Assembly: GCA_021413735.1 (NCBI GenBank) | Contig: JAIOPV010000072.1 | Location: 1 to 64,000 of the forward strand | Source: Planctomycetota bacterium | GTDB taxonomy: Bacteria; Planctomycetota; Planctomycetia; Gemmatales; Gemmataceae | Direction: 5' to 3' | Length of the DNA: 64,000 bases | Part shown: positions 1 to 7,217 of the stretch, one piece after another | Layout of the letters: every line of letters starts with the position of its first letter | Numbering within the stretch: position 1 is the first letter of the stretch | Notes under the pieces: model-generated | Database searches by the model: none | Seen by the model: only the letters and a program-made list of their open reading frames with translations | What the model was told of the DNA's origin: nothing | Translations under genes and position numbers: made by a program

Positions 1-20
1 CGACGCGGGTATGTGGCGGG

Positions 21-422
21 TTAATCGTTCTTCGCGCCGGCGGCGATCCACGCCTTCAGAATCGCGACCTGTGCTTCCGGCAACCCGTTCTTCGGAGGCA
101 TCAGTTTCGCGCCCTGCCCCAGCACCGACTTGACGAGTTTGCTCTTGTCGGCGTCGTTGGCCTTCACGGTCTTCATCACAGATTCATAAGAACTCACGTC
201 CACGCCGCCCTTTTTCTTGCCCGCACCGTGGCAGCCCACGCAGGACGTTTTCAGAATCGGCATGACATCAGCCTTGAAGGTGGGTACCTTCTCATCGGCA
301 GTGGTGCTTGGCTTGGATTCGTCTGGCGCGACCGGAGCCGGTCTCGCGTTCAGCCCACCAACTGAGCCGCATAATCCGACGATTCCCGCGAACACCAGAG
401 CCAATCCGAGACGCGAACGCAT
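21..422 (-). CDS. Exported planctomycete-type cytochrome c (PSCyt1-like)
   Basis: Small haem c protein of about 133 residues, probably an electron carrier on the outer face of the cytoplasmic membrane. An N-terminal hydrophobic signal segment (residues 1-23) follows a basic start. The single haem site CVGCH lies near residues 61-65 and is followed by a Lys/Gly-rich stretch. A late MPPKNGLP motif probably supplies the axial Met. The start at 422 is chosen over an upstream in-frame ATG at 446 because a GGAGGG ribosome-binding site (complement of 429-434) lies six bases before it. Planctomycetes often fuse this domain to large DUF1549/DUF1553 proteins; here it stands alone. The electron partner is unknown. 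The gene diverges from the ATP-grasp locus. Confidence 0.85.
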   Translation of the reverse strand: MRSRLGLALVFAGIVGLCGSVGGLNARPAPVAPDESKPSTTADEKVPTFKADVMPILKTSCVGCHGAGKKKGGVDVSSYESVMKTVKANDADKSKLVKSVLGQGAKLMPPKNGLPEAQVAILKAWIAAGAKND

Positions 423-446
423 TCTTGACCCTCCAAAAATTGTCAC

Positions 447-843
447 AATCCATATTCAGAACAGTGTACAGCCAGGATGACATTTGAGGGCCACAAGAAC
501 ATCGTGGCTTGCACAGGAGTCACCGGGAAGAGAAGCAGTTTCCCACGTCGCCGAGGTTTGTTCAACGCCGCAGTGAAATCATCATCGCTTTTTCAGAATT
601 CCGAATGGGGTCTCTGCGGGCTGGCACTGTTGATGTAACCCCGAACGAGCAGGCAAAGTTGCTCGAATGTTCGCGGAACTCGAACAATTTTCGCCGCAAG
701 AATGCCCAGCCGGTTTGGGCACCTGAATTGCTCTGTCAGTGATACAACCGGAACAAGTCCGAAATCGTCTCTCAACTGCGCGATCGTTTCGCACCAGTGC
801 CCGATGTTTGGGCAGACCCGGTCTGGATAGGGGCAGGAAACCT
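447..843. other. Intergenic region between divergent genes
   Basis: About 400 bases between the minus-strand cytochrome and the plus-strand ATP-grasp gene. The short open frames here show no recognisable domain, and the frame running into the ATP-grasp gene upstream of 844 has low-complexity basic composition. It must carry promoters for both neighbours, but I cannot identify a convincing one. Confidence 0.5.
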
Positions 844-2346
844 GTGGCTACCACCGTCAGCACTCCTGGATTGGCGCGAAGCCTCAACGGCAGTGCCGCA
901 ACTGTCGCAAAACTATTCGATAACTACAGCCCACACAGCACTGCCTGGGACGAACTTTTCACCCGCACCGGCGACCCGCACGAGCATTGTTCCAAGCTCG
1001 TCGAGCGGTTGGGCCGGTTGCTCGTGAATGAGTTCTCCGCAAAGCGAACGAGTGCCGACCTCGCGTTCGTCAATCAGGGGGTCACGTTCTCGGTCTACTC
1101 CGACCGCCGGGGAACCGAGAAGATCTTCCCGTTCGACCTGATTCCGCGAATGATACCGGCGAAGGAATGGGTCGACCTCGAAGCGGGCCTCGTGCAGCGT
1201 ATCAAGGCGCTGAATATGTTCCTGCACGACGTCTACAACGAACAGCGCATCCTGAAAGAGAAGGTCATCCCCGAGGATTTGGTTCTCGGCTCGAAGGGGT
1301 TCCGGCCTGAGATGATTGGCTTCACGCCCCCCGGCGGTGTGTACATCCACATCTGCGGCACCGACCTGATCCGCGATGCCGACGGACAGTTCCTCGTTCT
1401 CGAAGACAACGGCCGCACGCCCAGCGGCGTCAGCTACGTGCTCGAAAACCGGGCAGTGATGAAGAAGGTGTTCCCGCAGTTGTTCGCCGACATCCGCGTG
1501 AAGCGAGTCGAGGACTACCCGCAACGGCTGCGAGAAGCGCTCAGTTCGGTTACGTGCAAGGGAGCGAACACGCCGCCGTGCGTGGTGGTGCTGTCGCCGG
1601 GCCAGTTCAACTCGGCGTATTTCGAACACAGTTTCCTCGCGAGGCACATGGGCGTCGAACTCGTGTTCGGCCCCGACCTGTTCGTTCAGGACGACGTGGT
1701 TTATCTGAAGACAACCCGCGGAGCGCAGAAGGTCGATGTGATCTACCGTCGGCTCGACGACGATTTCCTCGACCCCGAAGCGTTCCGCCCAGATAGCTTG
1801 CTCGGCGTTCCTGGCCTGTTCCGGGCCTACCGTGCGGGGAATGTGACGCTGGCGAATGCAGTGGGAACGGGCGTGGCCGACGACAAGGCGGTCTACCCGT
1901 ACACCGAAGAGATGGTGAAGTTCTACCTCAGCGAAGAACCGATCCTCAAGAATGTGCCGACGTACATCTGCGCTCGCCCCGCCGACCTGAAGTACACGCT
2001 CGAACATCTCGAAGAGTTGGTCGTGAAGGCCGTGAACGAGTCGGGCGGCTACGGCATGTTGATGGGGCCGAGCAGCACCGCGACACAGCGAGCCGAGTTC
2101 GCGGCGAAGATTCGTGAGAACCCGCGAAACTACATCGCACAACCAGTGGTCACGCTGAGTACGTCACCGACGTGGACCGACGAAGGCACAGCACCGCGGC
2201 ACGTTGACCTGCGCCCGTACATCATCAGCGGAAAGACGACCTGGGTGTTGCCCGGTGGCCTGACCCGCACAGCACTGACGAAGGGTTCGCTTGTAGTGAA
2301 CTCCAGCCAGGGCGGCGGCAGCAAAGATACGTGGGTGGTGGACTGA
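844..2346 (+). CDS. Circularly permuted ATP-grasp family protein (DUF404/DUF407 type)
   Basis: About 500 residues, the usual length of the stand-alone circularly permuted ATP-grasp family, predicted to form amide bonds between a carboxylate and an amine at ATP cost. Family-typical stretches are visible: FSVYSDRRG and PFDLIPRMI early, SGVSYVLENRAVM, VIYRRLDDDFLDPE, GSGKD-like GGGSKDTWVVD at the C-terminus. The open frame extends up to 739, but GTG 844 is preferred: it has an AGGA site five bases upstream and the 35 residues before it look non-coding. First gene of a five-gene locus with alpha-E, transglutaminase and DUF2126 proteins. A second paralogous ATP-grasp domain lies at 7218-9806. The substrate is unknown. 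Confidence 0.85.
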   Translation: MATTVSTPGLARSLNGSAATVAKLFDNYSPHSTAWDELFTRTGDPHEHCSKLVERLGRLLVNEFSAKRTSADLAFVNQGVTFSVYSDRRGTEKIFPFDLIPRMIPAKEWVDLEAGLVQRIKALNMFLHDVYNEQRILKEKVIPEDLVLGSKGFRPEMIGFTPPGGVYIHICGTDLIRDADGQFLVLEDNGRTPSGVSYVLENRAVMKKVFPQLFADIRVKRVEDYPQRLREALSSVTCKGANTPPCVVVLSPGQFNSAYFEHSFLARHMGVELVFGPDLFVQDDVVYLKTTRGAQKVDVIYRRLDDDFLDPEAFRPDSLLGVPGLFRAYRAGNVTLANAVGTGVADDKAVYPYTEEMVKFYLSEEPILKNVPTYICARPADLKYTLEHLEELVVKAVNESGGYGMLMGPSSTATQRAEFAAKIRENPRNYIAQPVVTLSTSPTWTDEGTAPRHVDLRPYIISGKTTWVLPGGLTRTALTKGSLVVNSSQGGGSKDTWVVD

Positions 2347-2377
2347 GTGGGTTCAAAATCGGAACGCGGGTCCACAG

Positions 2378-2457
2378 TGTGAGCGTCGAGGCGTAAGCCC
2401 GACGGTGTTCTGTGCTTCCAGTGCCATCACCGTCGGGCTTACCCCTCGACGCTCACA
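2378..2457. repeat. Family A palindromic repeat
   Basis: Inverted repeat with 30-base arms at 2378-2407 and 2428-2457, differing at one position, around a 20-base loop. The arms begin TGTGAGCGTCG. It sits between the ATP-grasp and alpha-E genes. The same sequence family recurs at 9802-9887, 10778-10801 (one arm only) and 37347-37439. As RNA it would form a very stable hairpin, so it may terminate, attenuate or protect the transcript. Confidence 0.9.
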
Positions 2458-2518
2458 GATTCCTGCGTCATCCGCGTTCCATTGCTTGGTATTACTCCGC
2501 TAAAGCCTGCGAGTGAAT

Positions 2519-3550
2519 ATGATTTCCCGCGTTGCGGAACAGTGCTTCTGGATGGCGCGTTACCTCGAACGGGTCGAGAACACTGCCCGCGTTCTGGAAG
2601 TGAATCGAACCCTCCTGCTCGACTTTCACGTTCCGGTCGAACAGCAGTGGAAGCCGCTCCTCATCATCTCCGGCATCCACGACTACAAAGAAGAACCCAC
2701 CGCCGAGAACATCCAGGAATACATGACCTGGGAACGGGACGGCAACCCGTTCAGCATCGTCTCATCGCTGTTCTGGGCACGCGAAAACGCTCGCATCATT
2801 CGCGAAGTCATCTCCGGCGAGATGTGGGAACGCCTCAACTACTATCACCTGTGGATGCAAGGCAGCGCCGGCCGCGAAGCCTACGACAGCAACCGCCACG
2901 AGTTCTACGCTCAGGTGCGGCGCATCAACCAGCTCATTCACGGCATCGCCGACACCACCATGAGCCACGGCGAGGCGTGGGAGTTCTTCAAACTCGGAAC
3001 GTACCTCGAACGGGCCTCGCAGACTGCGCGCGTCATGGATGTGAAGTACCACACCATGCTGCCGAAGATGGAGGATGTCGGCACCCCGGTTGATAACGCT
3101 CACTGGGTCGCGATCCTGATGAGCTGTTCGGGGTACGAACCGTTCCACAAGAAGCCGCAACTCGCCCCGATCGACCCGGCAACAGCCGTGGCCGAGTTCC
3201 TGATTTTCGACGAGCAATTCCCGCGTTCGATCCGTCGTTGCCTGTGGGAATGCGAGAGCGCCGCGACGGCCGCAGCGGGTAATCCGGTTGGGAGGGCTGC
3301 GACCTCTGCGGAGACTGCAATCGCGGAGTTGCTCGCATGGCTCGAAGGCCGAACGATACATACGATCGTGCGAGAAGGGCTTCACGAGTCGTTGACGCAT
3401 GTGGTGGACACGGTCCACACAATTGGGGATGCGATCAACGCGACGTTCTTCGCTGCCGAGGTTTCACCGCAACGGAAAGCACCCGCCCAGGCCCAGGATG
3501 GCAAATCGCAAACGCAGACGCTCGGCGAAATGACCCAGACACAAAAGTAA
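2519..3550 (+). CDS. Alpha-E domain protein (DUF403)
   Basis: About 343 residues of the all-helical alpha-E family. The N-terminus, MISRVAEQCFWMARYLERVE, is the family signature (S-R-V-A-x-x-x-x-W-M-x-R-Y-x-E-R-x-E). Further family-like segments are GEMWERLNYYHLW and FFKLGTYLERASQTARVMD. Alpha-E proteins have no known catalytic activity. They nearly always occur beside circularly permuted ATP-grasp and transglutaminase genes and are thought to be their partner. ATG 2519 is preferred over GTG 2513 because it gives the canonical N-terminus. The C-terminal tail (about residues 315-343) is low-complexity and rich in Gln and Thr. Confidence 0.87.
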   Translation: MISRVAEQCFWMARYLERVENTARVLEVNRTLLLDFHVPVEQQWKPLLIISGIHDYKEEPTAENIQEYMTWERDGNPFSIVSSLFWARENARIIREVISGEMWERLNYYHLWMQGSAGREAYDSNRHEFYAQVRRINQLIHGIADTTMSHGEAWEFFKLGTYLERASQTARVMDVKYHTMLPKMEDVGTPVDNAHWVAILMSCSGYEPFHKKPQLAPIDPATAVAEFLIFDEQFPRSIRRCLWECESAATAAAGNPVGRAATSAETAIAELLAWLEGRTIHTIVREGLHESLTHVVDTVHTIGDAINATFFAAEVSPQRKAPAQAQDGKSQTQTLGEMTQTQK

Positions 3551-3574
3551 CCGCACAACAGCGATTTAACCGCG

Positions 3575-3628
3575 TTTAGCGGTTGCCCCGCCGGGGCAAC
3601 CGGCGGACCCGTTGGGTCCGCTGCTAAA
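3575..3628. repeat. Family C three-stem palindromic element
   Basis: Three nested inverted repeats: an outer TTTAGC/GCTAAA stem (3575-3580 with 3623-3628) encloses two hairpins, GGTTGCCCC/GGGGCAACC (3581-3601) and GCGGACCC/GGGTCCGC (3603-3621). The element could fold as a three-way junction. It lies between the alpha-E and the transglutaminase-DUF2126 genes. Related GC-rich elements lie at 34368-34434 and 61389-61474. Confidence 0.75.
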
Positions 3629-3643
3629 CACTGAGGACTCACC

Positions 3644-6600
3644 ATGGGCATCCGCGTCGCGCTGAACCACGTCACGAAATACACCTACGACCGACCCGTC
3701 ACGCTGATGCCGCATGTCGTGCGGTTGCGGCCGGCCCCGCACACACGCACACCGATCCTCAGTTACTCGCTCAAGGTCGAACCGGCCGATCAGTTCCTCA
3801 ACTGGGCTCAAGACCCGTTCAGCAACCACCTCGCACGCCTCGTCTTCACGAAGCCCGCGAACGAACTCAAGGTCACGGTCGATCTGCTCGTGGACCTCAC
3901 CACGATCAACCCGTTCGACTTCTTCATTGAGGAATACGCCGAGAAATACCCGTTCAAGTACGACGCCGGGCTCGCGAAGGAACTCGTGCCGTATCTTGAG
4001 ACGTTGCCGATCACGCCGCGAATGCAGGAGCTAATCAACAGCGCGTGGAAGTCCGACATTCCGATGAACGACTTCCTGGTGTCGCTGAACCAACTCGTCA
4101 ACAAGGCAGTCGCGTATGTGATCCGCATGGAGCCCGGTGTCCAGACGCCAGATCAGACGCTCGAATGCGGTCGTGGGTCGTGTCGCGACTCCGCATGGCT
4201 GCTCGTGCAACTCTGCCGTAACCTCGGCCTCGCGGCCCGCTTCGTGTCGGGTTACCTGATTCAACTCGTTGCAGACGAGAAGCCCGTCGAAGGTCCGCAA
4301 GGCCCGACGGCAGACTTCACCGACCTCCACGCGTGGACCGAAGTGTACCTTCCCGGTGCCGGTTGGGTGGGCCTGGATCCAACGTCCGGCTTGCTCACTG
4401 CGGAAGGCCACATTCCGCTCGCTTGCACCCCCGACCCGCAATCGGCAGCGCCGGTCAGCGGCTCGTTCACATGGTCGAAGCGAGCAGATGTCGAAGACGA
4501 CAAGGTGGAAGAAGGCTTCGACTTCAGCATGTCGGTGACGCGGCTCAACGAAGTGCCGCGAGTGACGAAGCCGTACACGCCGGAACAGTGGGCAGCGATC
4601 GACTCGCTTGGCAAACGCATCGACGTCGATTTGCGGGAGTGGGATGTCAGGCTCACGATGGGTGGCGAACCGACGTTCGTGAGCATCGACGACCGCGACG
4701 CCCCCGAGTGGAACATCGCGGCCCTCGGACCGAAGAAGCGGCGGCAGGGCGAGATTCTGCTGAAGCGACTCCGCGACAAGTTCGCCCCGCAGGGATTGCT
4801 GCACTTCGGTCAGGGCAAGTGGTATCCCGATGAGCAGCTTCCTCGCTGGGCGTTCGGCTGCTACTGGCGTAAGGACGGCGAACCGATCTGGCACGATCCA
4901 AAGTTGATTGGCGACGAAGCCACGCCTTACGGCTACGGCACGGAAGACTCGCAGCGTTTCATCAACACCCTCGCCAGCGTTCTCGGCGTTTCGACGAAGT
5001 ACGTCATGCCGGGCTTCGAGGACGTGTGGTATTACATGTGGCGCGAGAAGCGGTTGCCGGCGAACGTCGATCCGCTGAAGAGCAAGCTCGACGACGAGAT
5101 GGAACGCGACCGCATCGCCAAGGTGTTCAACTCGAAACTCGGCTCAACCGTGGGGCACATGCTGCCGTTGCGAAAAGCTTTCGGGCCGGGGTCGAAGTGG
5201 GAATCCAGTTCGTGGCACCTGCGGCAAGAGCATCTGTTCCTGATCCCCGGCGATAGCCCGATGGGCTTCCGGCTGCCGCTCGATTCAGTGCTGTGGGAAG
5301 ACCCCGCGAACCGGCAGTTCATGGAGGAACGTGACCCATTCGCCCGCCGCGATTCGTTGCCGAGTTACACCAAGCTGCAGACCCGCGGCTACACTCCACC
5401 CGACAACCCGTTCGTTGGCCTCGAACCATCCAGAGGCGAGCGTGACTTCTTCGGCTTCTCGCAGAACGGCCACGGCCCGAAGCGAACGGCCCCTGGCTTC
5501 CGCAATGCTGGCGATACGCTCGCCGCAGACTCCGGGCCGATCGTGCGGACAGCGCTGTGCGTCGAACCACGCGACGGCAAGCTCTACGTGTTCGTGCCGC
5601 CGGCGCGATACCTGGAGGACTATCTCGAACTCGTCGCGGCAATCGAAACGACTGCTGCCGAGCTGAAGATTCCGGTGCTGATCGAAGGTTACCGACCGCC
5701 GGGCGATCACCGCATCCAGAACTTCTCGATCACCCCTGACCCTGGTGTGATCGAAGCGAACATGCACCCCGCCGACTCGTGGAACGAGTTGGTGAACATC
5801 ACGACGACCCTGTATGAAGAGGCCCGACTGTCGCGGTTGACCGCCGAGAAGTTCATGATCGACGGTCGCCACACCGGCACCGGCGGCGGCAACCACATGG
5901 TTCTCGGTGGCCCGACGCCGGCTGACAGCCCGATGCTCCGCCGGCCGGACTTGCTCAAGAGCCTTGTGACATTCTGGGGCAACCACCCCTCGCTGTCGTA
6001 TCTGTTCAGCGGGTTGTTCGTCGGGCCGACGAGCCAGCACCCGCGAATGGACGAAGCCCGCCACGACGCCCTGCGAGAAATCGAACTCGCGTTCGCACAG
6101 GTCGATCAGTCACGCGGCGAGCACGTTCCGGCGTGGCTCGTAGATCGCCTGTTCCGCCACTTGCTCGTGGATGTGACCGGCAACACGCACCGTGCCGAGT
6201 TCTGCATCGACAAGATGTACAACCCCGACTCCAGCGAAGGTCGCCGCGGATTGCTGGAACTGCGGTCGTTTGAGATGCCGCCGCACTCGCAGATGAGTTC
6301 AGTTCAGCAACTTTTCCTGCGGGCGCTCGTGTCATGGTTCTGGAAGAAGCCTTACGACCAGAAGCTCGTTCGTTGGGGCACCGCACTGCACGACAAGTTC
6401 ATGCTGCCGCACTTCGTGGAGGACGACTTCCACGACGCACTTGCCGAGATTCGCAGTCGCGGCGGATACGCCATCGACCCGGCGTGGTTTGCGCCGCACG
6501 TCGCGTTCCGCTTCCCGTTCCTGGGGCAAGTCACGAATCGCGGCGTGAACATGGAACTGCGAACGGCGATTGAACCGTGGCACGTGCTCGGCGAGGAGAG

Positions 6601-7126
6601 CGGCGCCGGCGGCACGGCTCGCTATGTCGATTCGTCGGTGGAGCGAGTGCAGGTGAAGGTTCGCGGCCTGACCGACCCTCGGCACGTCATCACTTGCAAC
6701 GGTCGCAGAGTGCCCTTGCATCCGACGGGCACGAATGGTGAGTATGTGGCCGGCGTGCGATATCGGGCCTGGCAACCGCCAAGCTGCCTGCATCCAACGA
6801 TTCCGGTTCACGCGCCATTGGTGTTCGACGTACTCGATACGTGGAACGACCGCAGCATCGGTGGCTGCACTTACCACGTTTCGCACCCCGGCGGTCGCTC
6901 GCACGAGTTCCTTCCCGTGAATGCCCTCGAAGCCGAGAGCCGACGAGTTGCGAGGTTCTTCGCGTTCGGGCACACGCCGGGTTCGGTGACGATTCCGCCG
7001 ACCGAATCGAATCCGGAATTCCCGTTCACGTTGGACCTTCGCAAGCCAGAACCGGCTCGACATTTGCAACCAGTGAACACCGCTGAACCTGTGGTGAGCC
7101 ACGCACCGGTCGGCATGTTAGAATAA
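3644..7126 (+). CDS. Transglutaminase-like protein fused to DUF2126 putative amidoligase
   Basis: About 1160 residues. Residues 1-90 match the bacterial transglutaminase N-terminal domain. The core has a plausible Cys-His-Asp triad: C180 in GRGSCRDSAW, H229 in DLHAWTE, D245 in GLDPTSG. From about residue 330 to the end the protein is the DUF2126 type (RLTMGGEPTFVSIDDRD, RWAFGCYWRKDGEP, GRHTGTGGGNHMVLGG). That family has been proposed to be a glutamine-synthetase-fold amidoligase. One polypeptide may therefore both cleave or exchange and form amide bonds. Start ATG 3644 has a GAGGA site upstream. It lies between two alpha-E/ATP-grasp genes. The natural substrate is unknown. Confidence 0.85.
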   Translation: MGIRVALNHVTKYTYDRPVTLMPHVVRLRPAPHTRTPILSYSLKVEPADQFLNWAQDPFSNHLARLVFTKPANELKVTVDLLVDLTTINPFDFFIEEYAEKYPFKYDAGLAKELVPYLETLPITPRMQELINSAWKSDIPMNDFLVSLNQLVNKAVAYVIRMEPGVQTPDQTLECGRGSCRDSAWLLVQLCRNLGLAARFVSGYLIQLVADEKPVEGPQGPTADFTDLHAWTEVYLPGAGWVGLDPTSGLLTAEGHIPLACTPDPQSAAPVSGSFTWSKRADVEDDKVEEGFDFSMSVTRLNEVPRVTKPYTPEQWAAIDSLGKRIDVDLREWDVRLTMGGEPTFVSIDDRDAPEWNIAALGPKKRRQGEILLKRLRDKFAPQGLLHFGQGKWYPDEQLPRWAFGCYWRKDGEPIWHDPKLIGDEATPYGYGTEDSQRFINTLASVLGVSTKYVMPGFEDVWYYMWREKRLPANVDPLKSKLDDEMERDRIAKVFNSKLGSTVGHMLPLRKAFGPGSKWESSSWHLRQEHLFLIPGDSPMGFRLPLDSVLWEDPANRQFMEERDPFARRDSLPSYTKLQTRGYTPPDNPFVGLEPSRGERDFFGFSQNGHGPKRTAPGFRNAGDTLAADSGPIVRTALCVEPRDGKLYVFVPPARYLEDYLELVAAIETTAAELKIPVLIEGYRPPGDHRIQNFSITPDPGVIEANMHPADSWNELVNITTTLYEEARLSRLTAEKFMIDGRHTGTGGGNHMVLGGPTPADSPMLRRPDLLKSLVTFWGNHPSLSYLFSGLFVGPTSQHPRMDEARHDALREIELAFAQVDQSRGEHVPAWLVDRLFRHLLVDVTGNTHRAEFCIDKMYNPDSSEGRRGLLELRSFEMPPHSQMSSVQQLFLRALVSWFWKKPYDQKLVRWGTALHDKFMLPHFVEDDFHDALAEIRSRGGYAIDPAWFAPHVAFRFPFLGQVTNRGVNMELRTAIEPWHVLGEESGAGGTARYVDSSVERVQVKVRGLTDPRHVITCNGRRVPLHPTGTNGEYVAGVRYRAWQPPSCLHPTIPVHAPLVFDVLDTWNDRSIGGCTYHVSHPGGRSHEFLPVNALEAESRRVARFFAFGHTPGSVTIPPTESNPEFPFTLDLRKPEPARHLQPVNTAEPVVSHAPVGMLE

Positions 7127-7134
7127 TGAGATGA

Positions 7135-7180
7135 GCCGCTTGCGGCGTAGCGCTCTTATCAGCGCTACGCCGCAAGCGGC
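7135..7180. repeat. Family B palindromic repeat, perfect 20-bp stem
   Basis: Perfect inverted repeat: arms 7135-7154 and 7161-7180 with a six-base loop. The arms contain CCGCTTGCGGCGTAGCG. Other copies are at 19161-19222, 28375-28414 and 38247-38320. Here it fills the gap between the DUF2126 fusion gene and the next gene, and an open frame reads through it. Confidence 0.92.
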
Positions 7181-7217
7181 GAAAACAATGTTGGTTCCCG
7201 CCGAGATCTGGATTCGG

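Noticed and set aside
913-2142. Long antisense open frame of 409 codons
   Set aside because: It mirrors the ATP-grasp gene. In GC-rich DNA the antisense of a coding frame often stays open. The sequence is His/Arg/Val-rich without motifs.
7131-7217. Longer N-terminus for the ATP-grasp/alpha-E fusion
   Set aside because: The frame is open but is supplied by the family B palindrome; family homology starts after 7218.
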